Counted from the first letter of the stretch, positions 23,260 through 34,930 are shown. The stretch is DNA of 64,000 nt from Chaetomium olivaceum (GCA_039881045.1 JAYWVB010000049.1:1-64000); one strand, 5' to 3'. Translations and numbers: made by a program. The notes: generated from the sequence alone by a model not told the origin.

Positions 23260-26200
23260 TCAGCTCAAGGACAACTCTTGCAGTGTCTCAGCACACGAAT
23301 CTACAGAGACACTCTGTCTCCTGCTCTCCGCCTCCCCATTCTTCCGTCGTTTGTCGGACACGCTCTCTTGAATGTGTTCCCAAAATATCCGCACCCGTTT
23401 CGTCACCTTGTCGGTGCTGCCGTATGCGCTGTGGTCGCTTAGATGGCTGTGTATGGCGTCAAGTAGCTTGAGCGCTTCATCGTCTCGGCCCTGCATACTC
23501 AACCGACGACCGATGTTGACCATACCCCAGTAGAAGCCATCGCCTGGCTTTGCATTCTCGCCGTGTAGGTTCTCAATGACGCTCTGTAGTAGCTTTTCCC
23601 TGCGTTCCTCGTTGTCGTCCCTTTCGTCTAGGAAGGCTTTCAGTAGTGTCGGTGGCTGGAGACTCGGCATGGGAATGAGGTTGACCATGAGTTCGATGCC
23701 GAGGTTGTATGTTTGTGCTGCTTCGTCCTTCTTCCCTTGATTCTTGAGGCACTCGGCAAGGGCGTAGTGGAACGGCCCCTGTATAACATACGGGAACCAA
23801 CTGCATGTCTTGGGATTCCCTTTGACAAAGTCGGTCATTTCCCGTAAGAGCGGCTCTACTTCCTTTGCTGGGTTGTGGGTTCCCATGGACAGCGCGGCGC
23901 TGGCAACACTGTTCAAGGTGAGCTCTTGGGCAAATTCCTCTTTTTCCGTCCAGTCTTCTTGGAGAAGTTGTTTGATGATGCCACAGGCTTCCTCAAACCT
24001 TCCCATTTTCGTCAACACTGAGGCGTGATTACCCAAGGTCCAGAGGGTGTCAACGTCCTGCGGGCCGAGAAGGCGCATCCGATCTTCGACAATGGCCCTT
24101 GTGAGTCGCTCCGAGTCTTCGAGCCGGCCGATATCCAACAGCATTCTGGCGTATGCCAATCTCGATTCCTGAACGACGTAGCAATTCTGCTGCTTCGCCA
24201 TCTCAGCCCGCTCAAGAATATCCTTGTATACGGCCTCTGCATTGGCGTATTCCTTCTTGGACCTCAGTGACCTCGCTTTTAGGTCCATGCAGTTGAGGGT
24301 AAACCTGTCTGCGGGCCCCAAGAGCCTGTCGCCAACGGCGAGCATTTTGTTCATCAATGGCGTCGACTCGACACCGTTTCTTTGCCAGGTGTGGTAGATG
24401 GACCAGGCGAGGCCAAACCAGAGCCTTGCCGTCGGCGCATCTTCGGGTTCCTCCTCAGCTAGGGGGTCAAAATGGATGGCGAGGCCTTGTTGCAACCGGT
24501 CCCGAGCCGCGAAGGCATCGATATTGATGGTCGCAGCCAGCATGAACCGCTTCTTCCACACCTCAACATTCCCGGATCGTGCTAGCCAAGCCTGGGTGCA
24601 ATACCGGACGAGAGAATGCATCTTGAACACGCCTTCGCTCGCCGTCGGGAGTACCAGTGAGTACCCCAGCAGAGTCTCGAGATCCCTCTCAAACTCGTCG
24701 CCAGGTCCGAAAGTAACAGTGGAAGCGACATCACTCACGCTTCCCGTGTCAGACTTGGCCGACCACCAGTCCTTGGCCAGAACCTTGCTGATGGATGAAA
24801 ATCGAGCCTTCTTTGGCTTGGTCGGTGGAGTTTCCCCCTTACCCAAGTCGGCTCCCGCCCAACGGCCCCAGGCCTGCGATCTCTGATTCTTCTTCAGTGG
24901 TCGGCTGAGGTAGCGACGGCCTACGCTAACGGACGAGAGCAGAGTGGAGGCATACGAGGGGATAGTATCTCTGGCCGTGGAGTACGGGAGTTCGGAGGGA
25001 TCGGACTCATACCAGGCCTTGAGAGCCCAACCGGGGATGGACTGGGGGCTGAAGAAGCTCATCAGGGATAGGAGATGGGCCGCCGAGGGCCGTTCTTGCT
25101 GAATTTGATCGAAGGTGACGGTCCAGGTGCCGAGAATCGAGGTTGAAGCGCCGTGATATCGACGGTCGTCGTCGTGTTCCCAGTCGAGCAACTTGCTCTG
25201 CGTGTCGTTGCTGCGAAGCTTCTCGGCATACTCACTCACCGACACCCGGGAGCTGAGACGGTTGACGTAAGCTGCGGCATGGCAGATGGCCAGCGGCATG
25301 TGGTCGAGGAGTCGGACTACCTCCTGTGCTTCCTCTTTTCCGCAGGGCTTCTTGAGCTTCGACTGGAACAACTCCGTGGCCACCTCCCTGCTCATGGCCT
25401 CGACCTGGTAGATATTTTTGTTGTTTCCGATCAGCTTTTCGACTGCTGTCTGCGTACGGGACGTGATTAGGGCAAATCCGTTGTTTGCTGGGGGCAAGAG
25501 TTTGGTCAGACGCGGGTCATCGTCAGTGAGAATGGTGTGGTCGTCGAAATTGTCGAGAATCACCGTCCACCGGCCGTTCTGCTCATCACTAAGCCAGTCG
25601 CTGACGCGGCGGCTGATATCGTCGAAGGAGTCATTTGCGGTGTCCAAGTCAAGCTTATGGGCTATGGAGCGATACGATTGCTCTAGTGTACTCCTGCTGC
25701 TCGCGTTGACCCAGAAGACGTGCGATTTGCTTCGGACTGTGTATGCAAACTGGATGGCGAGCTGGGACTTCCCGATGCCCCCAAGACCGAGAAGTGCAAC
25801 ACGTGCCCCGTGTAACTTGAACTTGTCCTTTAGCCAGGCGGAAATCTCGGATTGATCCACAAAGTCTGGATCTTGCGGGAACGGGACGTTCCATTTCGGC
25901 GCAGTAACATTGACGGCAGTGGGTTCCAACTTCTCCGCCGGCGTATACAGCCTGAGGAGTGCCTTTGCCACAGTGGCCGCGGTTGCTGCCGCATAATCTT
26001 GGAACTTCTTGTTCTTATGGCTGTCCGCGTAATCACAGACCCCCTTGATCACGAGGCACGGCTGGTGTTCCCAGATACCGGCAGCCTCCATCTCAAAGGC
26101 GATAATGCCCTCCTTTTCAGCGACCTTATCACGCCTGATGGCAGATTTCATCACTGTGTCCCCTGAACCCACGGGCCCGACATGAATGGCGGGATCAAAG

Positions 26201-27189
26201 ACGGAATCGATATCCGCCTCAGCCATTCGCTGGTCGAGCCGACTTCTCTGGACGAGAAACCCATCCTCACATCCAACTTCCTCACATGAGCATTCCATGG
26301 CTTTCTCACAGACCGCATCAAGTTCGTTGACGTGGCCCCGGCATTCGCAGTCTGGCGAGCCCTGGTGCTTGTGGCGGTACTCGGGTTGAAACAGCCTGTC
26401 GTGTGCTGTCCCGGGAAACGCATACTTCGGGTTCCGTTGTTGTAGGTTTCTCAAAAGTGACACGGCCCTTTCATGCATCCGATTCTTGAACTCAGTGTCG
26501 AGCATGGCCAAGATACCTAGAATCTCGTGGTTGGGCCCGGTAAGGTTGTCTTTGGCGCTATTCTTGCGGCGGAAGCCATCTGGATACTCTCTCCCAAAAT
26601 CATATTGGACGAGTGAGCGGCTGATGACAACATCGCCGAGAAGGATCTCGTCATCCCCAGACTTGGGAACACCGCCACAGATGCCGACGAGAAGGGTTAC
26701 GCGCACGTTGGGGTAGCTATGGCGAAGGTCACTGGCGACCACAGCCGCGTTGACCTTGCCCATCCTATTTGGCAGTAGAACCAGCACGACATTGTGTTGC
26801 CAGATTCGTCCGTTGACGTACGTGTTGAGGTCGTTGGAGGCCTTGCCAAACGCTGAGCTAGTGTGGTCGTCGTCCCAGATCTCGTCTAATTGCGACAGGG
26901 CGGCATCAAACTCCAAAGGCAGTGCGCAGACGATAGCGACGTGGAACTGCTCGCGGTGCGACGGCCGTGAATGCTTCATCTTTGACACTGACAGACCGGA
27001 CAGTCGTTGCCGACCGAATGCGGGGTTGGGATGGTGAGAATGGGAGAAAGAGTTCAAGTTGAGCCTCGTGGGGGCCAAAGCCCTAGAAGCCGGCCACCGC
27101 GGAGTGAGGCTGAGTGCGGAGGTGCATGATGGATGATGGAGGCGGCAGGGGTCAGATCGGGTTGTTTTGCTTGGTTTCAGTGGGTCCAT
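23260..27189 (-). CDS. NLR (STAND) protein: PNP_UDP - NB-ARC - TPR
   Basis: An intact 1309-codon frame without introns. An N-terminal nucleoside-phosphorylase-like effector domain (about residues 82-415) shows HVAIVCALPLEFDAAL, LLVGICGGVPK, GDVVIS and FEMEAAG, then IKGVCDYADSHK. An NB-ARC NTPase follows, with Walker A GLGGIGKSQ (residues 468-476), Walker B WTVILDNFDD (541-550) and ITSRT. The C-terminal third holds TPR-like repeats (for example LTKMGRFEEACGIIKQLL). Fungal proteins of this build are NLR-type receptors tied to non-self recognition and heterokaryon incompatibility: TPRs sense, NB-ARC oligomerises, and the PNP-like domain acts as effector, probably by nucleotide or nucleoside cleavage. 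The first ATG gives a 70-residue unrelated leader; the ATG at 26979 (residue 71, just before the PNP domain) is the likelier start. The ligand is unknown. Confidence 0.9.
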   Translation of the reverse strand: MDPLKPSKTTRSDPCRLHHPSCTSALSLTPRWPASRALAPTRLNLNSFSHSHHPNPAFGRQRLSGLSVSKMKHSRPSHREQFHVAIVCALPLEFDAALSQLDEIWDDDHTSSAFGKASNDLNTYVNGRIWQHNVVLVLLPNRMGKVNAAVVASDLRHSYPNVRVTLLVGICGGVPKSGDDEILLGDVVISRSLVQYDFGREYPDGFRRKNSAKDNLTGPNHEILGILAMLDTEFKNRMHERAVSLLRNLQQRNPKYAFPGTAHDRLFQPEYRHKHQGSPDCECRGHVNELDAVCEKAMECSCEEVGCEDGFLVQRSRLDQRMAEADIDSVFDPAIHVGPVGSGDTVMKSAIRRDKVAEKEGIIAFEMEAAGIWEHQPCLVIKGVCDYADSHKNKKFQDYAAATAATVAKALLRLYTPAEKLEPTAVNVTAPKWNVPFPQDPDFVDQSEISAWLKDKFKLHGARVALLGLGGIGKSQLAIQFAYTVRSKSHVFWVNASSRSTLEQSYRSIAHKLDLDTANDSFDDISRRVSDWLSDEQNGRWTVILDNFDDHTILTDDDPRLTKLLPPANNGFALITSRTQTAVEKLIGNNKNIYQVEAMSREVATELFQSKLKKPCGKEEAQEVVRLLDHMPLAICHAAAYVNRLSSRVSVSEYAEKLRSNDTQSKLLDWEHDDDRRYHGASTSILGTWTVTFDQIQQERPSAAHLLSLMSFFSPQSIPGWALKAWYESDPSELPYSTARDTIPSYASTLLSSVSVGRRYLSRPLKKNQRSQAWGRWAGADLGKGETPPTKPKKARFSSISKVLAKDWWSAKSDTGSVSDVASTVTFGPGDEFERDLETLLGYSLVLPTASEGVFKMHSLVRYCTQAWLARSGNVEVWKKRFMLAATINIDAFAARDRLQQGLAIHFDPLAEEEPEDAPTARLWFGLAWSIYHTWQRNGVESTPLMNKMLAVGDRLLGPADRFTLNCMDLKARSLRSKKEYANAEAVYKDILERAEMAKQQNCYVVQESRLAYARMLLDIGRLEDSERLTRAIVEDRMRLLGPQDVDTLWTLGNHASVLTKMGRFEEACGIIKQLLQEDWTEKEEFAQELTLNSVASAALSMGTHNPAKEVEPLLREMTDFVKGNPKTCSWFPYVIQGPFHYALAECLKNQGKKDEAAQTYNLGIELMVNLIPMPSLQPPTLLKAFLDERDDNEERREKLLQSVIENLHGENAKPGDGFYWGMVNIGRRLSMQGRDDEALKLLDAIHSHLSDHSAYGSTDKVTKRVRIFWEHIQESVSDKRRKNGEAESRRQSVSVDSCAETLQELSLS

Positions 27190-27897
27190 CCCCGAAATAA
27201 CCCGGGAATCATGGGGAGAAGAGCGAACTGAATGCCTGATAGGAAATAGGAGAAGCTTCTATCATTGGCTTAATTACCTAGACGGGTGGCCGACAACTCG
27301 ACGGCGAGGATAGTGATCTTGGCCCCGCACAAAGAAACAGCGGAGTTTGGGATGCAATGTTCCACTGAGTCCCGTCCTTAGTAGGTACCTGTGGATTCTT
27401 CAAATTTGAAACCGACATCAAGAGAAACTTTATAATTAACCATGTATATACCTATGTGTAGCCAGTCCCTTTATCTGGGTGATCCGGTCCAACGTTCGCG
27501 AAAGTGGCGCCGACACATCGCTGGTCAGTTCATTTCGACCCTCGTATAAGTAGGTACCTACCTACATGCCTCAGTAACTGAGGGAGTTCCTCCTTTGTGC
27601 GTAGGTCGAAGGTTTAGGCGCGGAAGCGACAACGAAGACGACCCCGCAGAGCCAACTGGCCATGGGTAAACAATGACGAGAACAAGATCATTGTTAGTCT
27701 ACTAGTTCATGATAGGTATGAACCCCACGTAACTGGCATGTTATTGTATTCAACATCTATAATCTGTACACGGGCAAGTTCTAGTAGTCACCACTGCTGC
27801 CACCATCCATCTTAATTAACCGTTTCATGGTCACGAGCGAGACATCCCCTCAATCAAAATATTACTATTACAAGGTATCACAACTGCGCCAACAACT
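27190..27897. other. Divergent intergenic region
   Basis: About 700 bp between the NLR promoter and the gene starting at 27898. It contains several taggtacctac/ccatgtatataccta-like AT-rich motifs (27380-27560). No gene is seen. Confidence 0.45.
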
Positions 27898-28717
27898 ATG
27901 GCTCACCAACTCCCATTCCGGCACAAGCTCGAGCTCTACCTCCCCCTCAACCACTTCAACGACGAAACCGATGAGGCAGCCTACGCCGAAACTGAGCGAG
28001 AGGCCATTGTGAGTAGCATGCCCAAAACCCCTGACCTTCACGACCCGCCCCGACTTCCCAGGGCAGTCCACCCCCTGCCTCACTAGCGAACCGCCCTCCC
28101 CTCTTTCTGCCCCCCCATCCCCCACCACCCTCACGACTGACTACGCCGCCAGCCCCTACCTTCACCTCCCAAACAGCCCGCTCAACATCTCCCTGCAAGC
28201 TGCTATCAAGCAAGCCTTCGCCCTTAGGGAGCGCTTCGTCATAGTCCACGCCGGCTGGAAGCTCGCGGCGCTCGCGATGTGGCACAAGGGGCTCATGCCC
28301 GCGGATGCAGACATGCTAGAGGAGGAGGGGCTTGATGCGGAGGTTCTGTACAAACAGGGGCTCCTCTTTGCGGACGAAAACATCCCCAGCGAAATAGAGT
28401 CTGAGATGAGGACGCTGCGCCACCAGTTGGAGAGGCGGTACGAGGCGGCAACGTATTTGTGGAGCGCGCTGGTGGAAACGGAGGAGGGGAAGTGGCTTGG
28501 GGAGGTGCGAGAGAGGAGGCTGAGGACGCTGGGGGTGTTGGAGGGGATGCTGGCGTGCTGGGAGCCGTTGATGAATCAGTTCCTTAGATTGCTAAAGAAT
28601 GACGCCGGAGGTAGGAAGGGGTGGGAGATTAGAGACGGGGTGTGGGAGATCTTGAGCAGGTGGAGAGAGGGGCTACCACGGGCCCGTCCAGTAAAGGGCA
28701 TTGAGGGGGGTATGTAA
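27898..28717 (+). CDS. Unnamed alpha-helical protein, one intron with uncertain acceptor
   Basis: Exon 1 starts at ATG 27898 (MAHQLPFRHKLELYLPLNHF) and runs to 28008, where a good donor gtgagt follows. The second part is read in frame 2 from about 28130-28211 to the TAA/TGA-side stop at 28715-28717. It contains YLHLPNSPLNISLQAAIKQAF, then a charged, probably coiled helical region rich in Glu, Arg and Leu. The nearest acceptor that keeps the frame is atcaag at 28210, which would discard an apparently coding YLHLP segment; alternatively a small indel lies near 28150. I recognise no family. It starts about 700 bp from the NLR start and is divergently oriented to it. Confidence 0.55.
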
Positions 28718-29833
28718 TCGAGTGGCTTGTATGGGAGTGGTGGCGGTTTTCAAGGTCCATTCCTGATGACCCATGCAAGGAGTTGCTTTCTTGTTGATAA
28801 CAAACACTGAAACAAAATAGAGCCGGTTTCAGAAACAGTTGACTTCGTATCTACCAAGTAAAGAATGCCAATCAATGCAGACAACTTGAAAATGACAACT
28901 CGAAAATGCTAATGTGAGACCGCAAAACCCCGTAGACTGTTTCTTGTGCCGTCCAGAACACAACAGCCCATTTGTTGGGGTTTCAGGGGCCGCCTCAGCA
29001 GCATGTGATAAGTGACCAAATGCCAAAGCTCCCGTGCGCCCAGCCATCATTTAAATCCTTCCTTTGTTCAACAGCAACGCCTCATGTTGCAGTGCGGGCA
29101 ACCGAGACATGCTAATTTCGAGCACCCGTTTCTCGAACCCAATGGAAGAAGGTTAAAGTTTTTTGCAACCCGGATTCCTCCGGTTCGTCGCGGAATAACA
29201 CGAACTCACCGTCAGGGATGCTTTCTCCCAAATCGGGTCCGACGCTCACCCAACACATGGCTTTTTCCAGGGGTAGGAAATCCAAACAAGGAAATTCAGC
29301 CACCACAGTCATCTAAGCTGGTATTTGGTGGGTAACACGGTTTGTGAGTGGCTCGCTGTAAGTAGCGGGCGCCATGAAGCCCGGGCCAGTTGATCAGTGC
29401 TTCGGTTTCAGAGATTTCGGTGGTCTGTTCATCGGCGTTTCCGAAGGATTCCGCTGTCGCCGTCGAGCTTTGATCGATTTGAGAAAAATGAGAACTGGGG
29501 ATGGTGACGGGATGGCAGTTTTCATTAAGAAGGGTGCGATTTCCCCGACCATGTAGCATTGTTTCTCTCTATCGCTCGTCCACACACTCTCACTCTAATA
29601 ACCTTCTCTCAACTCGACTCCAATACGCTCAATCTCATCTCTGACAAGAAGCTGCGTACATCACACCTCAAACACCAACCATCACCCCAGCAACAGAGTA
29701 CCTACCATTTCTGAGCGACGCCCAAATCCGGCCCAAGCCTCCAACTACGTTCGGCATCCCGGTTATATTTGCATCCCAGCCGTCTCCAACTCACGCAATA
29801 TGGCCTCCGCCCGTTGCTCTCGCTCCCCGGCAC
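28718..29833. other. Intergenic, no gene seen
   Basis: About 1.1 kb with only short frames lacking domains. The last 250 bp (about 29560-29800) is rich in CTC/ACTC on the + strand, like a fungal 5' leader, and runs into the small-gene candidate at 29834. Confidence 0.45.
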
Positions 29834-30177
29834 TTGGCCGTCGCCAAATCCACCAAAAGCGCGGCGCGTACGAGAAGCCATGCCCGCCCAAGCCCTCTCC
29901 CAACCCATCACCTGACCATGGGTCCAACTAAAGGTACGTCGCGTCCTAATGACAGTCGATGCTGTGCCGCGCCGCTGACATGGACCCAGTTCAACACCGC
30001 ACTGTTACACAGGCTGGTCCTGTGATGCTTCGGTTGGGTATGCCGCATCTAGACGGATGTCTCAGCATCTACGCCGCCGTCAAAGGTTCGACTTGTTCTT
30101 AGGTTCCCTTGACGGAGATAGTAACTAACCTTCGCAACACAGGGTCCGTTGGATGCTTGTTTAATGACCGGGATTAG
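29834..30177 (+). CDS. Candidate tiny spliced gene
   Basis: A very small gene can be built from three exons: 29834 (or the internal ATG at 29918)-29933, 29990-30085 and 30143-30177. Intron 1 (56 nt) has a good donor gtacgt, a branch-like ctgac and acceptor cccag. Intron 2 (57 nt) has a weak donor gttcga but a strong branch taactaac and acceptor acacag. Both splices keep one frame and give about 76 residues from the first ATG (48 from the internal one), ending ...VGCLFNDRD. The N-terminus is basic. I do not recognise the protein. The case rests only on splice signals and frame agreement, so it may be chance or a spliced noncoding RNA. Confidence 0.25.
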
Positions 30178-30650
30178 ACTTCGGAGATAGAGTTCATGAA
30201 TTATAGACCGGCTGGAGTTTTATACGGATGCAACCTTAGCCCTTAGTTTAATTAACTTTCTTTGCTTCCTGAATAGACCGGAACTTGAAGTTCCCCGGAC
30301 ACCATTTTACAAATTTCAAAATGACTACAAGCCACAACTCCAGGTGTACAGCCCACCATACACTAGAAATACCTGCCCCTGGATTCGAAGTTTCATGTAG
30401 TCGATAACAAGTACTACTGTAGTAGCCATCCTGGAACTATCTTGGCGCTGCGAACCAACAGCGAGTGGCGGTGCACCATGCATGATGCAGGCCTACCAGC
30501 CCAAGGCCTCCGAGTCCCAATTCACTCAATTTCAACACCTGAGATGATTCAGACAAAACTATCCTTCTATATAGTACTTTCCTTTTCTTCTTTTTCTTTC
30601 CTCATCATTTATACTCCCTTATCATAGCGCCTTTCATCGTAACCTCCACC
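30178..30650. other. Promoter-side intergenic
   Basis: About 470 bp before the gene at 30651. A pyrimidine-rich leader (tttccttttcttctttttc, about 30578-30600) lies just before the ATG, which has a good context (ccaccATGG). No gene is seen. Confidence 0.45.
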
Positions 30651-33600
30651 ATGGAAGCCGCAGGTACCGCACTCGCCGTCGCGTCACTTGTGGCCAAGAC
30701 GGTATTTGCCATCGCCGACATCTCTAGCGGTTACAGGTCTGCGTACCCCGAACTCGCCCGCGTCGAGAACAGCCTCGTGTCAATCAGGGAGGTGCTGGGC
30801 GGGCTCCCGCTCGACGGGTACTCCGTTTTCGAGAATGTGCTTGCCGACTTAGCCGCCAATGTGGAGGATATCCAAGCCTTTGTCGACAAGAGAGTGAAAG
30901 AAAAGGCAGATGGGAGGGCCTTGCTGGTTAAGCTCGGATGGCATGGGGACCGGGTGAAGCTGGCCCGGATGGAGGCCGCGCTCGAGACGTCCAAGTCCAC
31001 CCTCATGATTGCCATCTAGGCCTGGCAGTTGGTGTCGAGAGAAGCTGATCGGGAGGATCTCGTGGCTGGTCTGAAGACGTCCATGCAAGAAACCATGACG
31101 AAAGTATCGGGGTATGAGTTTGGGTCGAAACGCATCCAGGACATCCGGGCACATCTGGATTCGGTTTCGAGGTCGCTTCAGGAGAAACAACTGAAAGCTG
31201 GTGTAGCAGCTACGGTTACAGAGGTCAATATGGGCAAGCCATTGACTAACTACGTGGCCCACGTTTGAAGCCTGGCTAGATTCTTTTACGCCCTCCCAGG
31301 ACGACATCCAACAGGATGCGCGAGCGCTAGGCGAGAAACGATGGGTAGAACAACAGTACGGGGTGAGCACAAAAGCAAAGCTTGTCGATCAGGTTGATGG
31401 AAAGAAGAATGGAGGACGAAGAACAGTGAAAGTCTGTTTCACAGGTCTAGACGGAGCGGCTGACGACTCGACGGCGAGGATAATGACTCTGTCTCCGCAA
31501 ACAGAAATAGCCGAAGTTCTGTCGACATTACATCGACAAGGTGAGTCGCATTTCTTAGCGTTTTCTTGATTCGAAAGCTGACACCAAGGCAAACAACCTG
31601 GCAGGCTTCACATGGGTAACCGGGTTTCAAGTCGGCGAAGATGACGACGCACCGCTTGTTGGCCCCATCATTGGCCAGTCGGAGAGATGCATGGTCGCGG
31701 TGACCCAGGAACCCTCTTGTTATGACGCCTCAGCTGGATATGCCATCAACCTGGACGAGACGCTTATTTCCTTCTTCAACCGCACCCTCATGTTCCGTCG
31801 GCCGACCCGAGACGAGATATCCATCGGCCACACATTTGATGCAATCCGCGTCGTCGACAACTATCGCGACAGCCCTGAACATAGTGGCACTATGGGCGTC
31901 CAGTTGATGCGAACCGTCCGCCTCCCTGATGATGGCGAGACCTACCATCTCGCGCAGGATTTTGGTCCCTTCCCACTTCTGTCCGTGAAGGATTTCGAAG
32001 ACACGCTGCCGCAGAAGATGAAGGAGCAGGGCGGAATCTTTATTCCAATGCTCTTGCGCGAGTCCTTGTTCTTGTCCATGTTGTTGCCAGATGAAGGGTT
32101 TTCATATGGACCAGATCCTACGCTGCTGGGGGAGCCGAGAGATGAGTCGTTTGCCATGAGGGTGTATGCAGGGCGGGCAAATGTGATATCGGTGGCGGAC
32201 CCTGTTGGTACAGGTTCCAACACAAAGGAACCCGAGCAGGATTACATTGTCGTACCAAAACAAGGCCGCTTGGATGGGTTTGTCACGGCATCGGGCTGCA
32301 CCACGCGGCAGTTCAATGCCGTTTCGTTCGGCTCACACTATTCAGCCGAGTCCCAAGTTTCGGGCCACGAGGTTGGTGGACTTCAACTTCAATTTGCCCC
32401 TAGGTTCAAGAGAAACGTCCAGTTCCAACCATTGTTGGGTGGCGCGTCTCTCGATATCACGGCCACTGCACGGGAACTCGGGCTAAAGTTGAATGGTTTA
32501 CTGGTCATGGAGGCCGGCCCCGATCCCGCGTTTTCTCCATCTGATTGGGGCGCCAATAACCCTCGACCTCCGGCTTTCGATGGATGGGGATATCGCGAAA
32601 GTGAGCCAAAAACTGCCGATTTCGGAGTCCTTCTGACTTCATGGGGGGATCCCGCTTCGAGCCTGAGGATGGAGGCGCCCCCTTGAGGAAGAACAAAAGG
32701 AACCCCGAGAAGAACAAAACCTCCCCGATGTTTACAGCGGGGGGGTTTCCTATGGACGCCCTTGGCGTGCCGTATCAAGAGGGAATACCACAACTACGGC
32801 AACCGACCCCCAAGAACCGGAAGATTGGCCACCTGGAACCTGCGCGTCCGTCAATAGTCTCAGACTTGTTTGCTGCCGCCGGGGTTCCCTTCCAAACACC
32901 CTTATTCGTTAAACCCCTGCGTCCGATCACGGTCGAGGTGGACGTCAAGGCTTCAGTCGCTCAACCGAAATCTTACAAATATGTCAATTGGAGCAGGGTA
33001 CCTGTTGCCATGCAGATGGCCGTTACAACATCACTCTTTGAGGATATCAGGTCATTCCATGATCGAGTACAAGCCGCGGTCGGACAACAACTCGAGGGCG
33101 TGGTTAACAAAGGGCACCATGGTCTCGACCTTGGCTGTGTTGACTTCATGGGACACTCGGAAATAAGGGCAATCTACGGCGAACCATGCCCGAGCTATAT
33201 GCCTATCCATAAGCTCACCATGTCAAAAACCCTTCGCGCCAAGATGAATATCGAGCCAGTCGATATACGGGGCGGTAGTACGACGAGGTATAGGATGGAC
33301 CCGCGTGAGTTTTGGCTCGGCTTGGCCGATGGTGCGATTGTAGAACAAAAGATCTACAAAGACCAATACCCCCGGCTCTGGAACTGGGATGCAGCCGCCT
33401 TCATCACATCCAGATCATCAACTCTGTCGCGTTCAAATCCCTTACGGGGCTTAGTCCACCGATTCCGGCCATCTCCTTTGAGGAGTACACGCGCGCCGGC
33501 CTCCCGCTATTATCATTCTACGGTGGTCACGACAGCGGGCCTCTACGTCTCGCTACGGGCCCCAGCACCACTAAAATTCGCAGCGTCGGAGACATCGACC

Positions 33601-34514
33601 GTGGCCATGCGACCGTAGGCGTTAGGATGAAGCCCGATCATGGCCCTGTCATCTGCGTCTATTGCGAGCACCGGCTCTGCAACGCGGTCCTGGTACCATG
33701 TCACCACATCTTTTGCAGCTGGTGCATTCGCTTCTCTATTGTAACGGGCTGTGCCCGAGGTGGGCCTCGGTAACCCTCGGCCAGCTCATGTACAAGCACG
33801 ATCCACCGAACCCCTGGATGAAGCTATTCCCAGTTGCCCCACAGCACACCGAACATTCTAGCAATGCGCTCGGGCCACCGCACTCACGATCATAAAGCAG
33901 CCCCACGAGCTGCCAGACTCTCTCATCTTTCCTTTTCTTCTTCAAGCTTAGTGTACTCGTAAAGTCGTCACCAGATAGTTGCAATATACTCCTGGGACCG
34001 TTACATCTATGACCGATTCGGGCGACGCTGTAACATGCAGGTTCTGCAAAGAGCCCGCGTCTGCCGTCAAGATCTACGCCGCCGCTACTGGTATCGACTA
34101 TACGAAGGCGGCCGCAACTTCCGAGAAACCCGATCCAGAAGGTCTGACGCCGGTGCGGAAGCTCAAAGGGCTTTTCGATCGGGAGTACGCGCGCGACTTG
34201 ATGACTGGGGGGTCGCAAATCGAACGGATGCGCAACCCGCCGATAGGATGATGGCACAGATTCTGCTCGAGTGCGAGATGGGCCTCCGCAGCGAGGACGA
34301 AGTGAAGGACCTGGCTGTTGGACTGTTCCACCTTTTGAAGACGAAGGGGCGCGACACTGACGACCCCTTGAAGCTCTTTGTTGCAATGGGCGCCTCAGTA
34401 CGGCGAGAATGTGAAGAATGGGGGGAATGGAACCCTCTGGTGAGAACCGAGGAGGAGCTCGGGCTTGGAAATGGCATTCCCCCACCATTTCGACCTGACT
34501 TGAGTTTGCCATAA
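30651..34514 (+). pseudogene. Broken multidomain gene: helical N-domain, conserved core, RING-like finger
   Basis: One gene is readable in pieces. The N-terminus (EAAGTALAVASLVAKTVFAI) is a hydrophobic helical domain like those at the start of fungal STAND or incompatibility proteins. An in-frame TAG (31017-31019) follows ALMIAI; the frame then stays open to 31268, shifts near 31263, and continues to a good intron (gtgagt...ggcag, 31541-31604). The core (31605-33410) carries FQVGEDDDAPLVGPI, QDYIVVPKQGRLDGF and HEVGGLQLQF, a block I recall from fungal and bacterial proteins of unknown function; it changes frame near 32670. Another shift near 33400-33440 leads to FEEYTRAGLPLLSFYGG and a RING-like finger (CVYCEH..CHHIFCSWCI, about 33651-33733). 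The tail (33979-34514) shifts again near 34230. One nonsense codon plus five or more shifts suggest a real pseudogene, though sequencing error cannot be excluded. Confidence 0.6.
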
Positions 34515-34930
34515 TAGTTGGACGCTTCTGTTCAGTAGGTCTCTAAAACCGAACACTTCATGTGTCTTTCCCGGTTTTCAACTCGATCGTGATGCTGGGA
34601 TCCAGGTTGCCCCTGACCGTGAATCAGGGGCAGGTCTTTCTTGAAGAAAATGAAAAAGGGAGATTGTATGCGGAGATGCATCAATGTAGTCATTCGCAGG
34701 CGGCAACATCGCAAAGGGCACACTGTAGGTGTCTCGAGACTCGAGGAAACACGACGGCAATTCAACAAGTTGGTCACCCGAAGTCATAGACGCCTAGATA
34801 ATACCGCCACGGGAGGAAGTTGGAGCGAGCCCACAGCAAAAATCTACCATAGAACTCTGAACCGGCAGTTTGGCTTCCAAAGACGACTTTACTGGGTGTA
34901 GCAGACATGGAGGTATAGAGAATGGAATCA
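34515..34930. other. Left flank of the retrotransposon, no gene seen
   Basis: About 415 bp between the broken gene and the copia element. Only short frames without domains are present. Confidence 0.5.
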
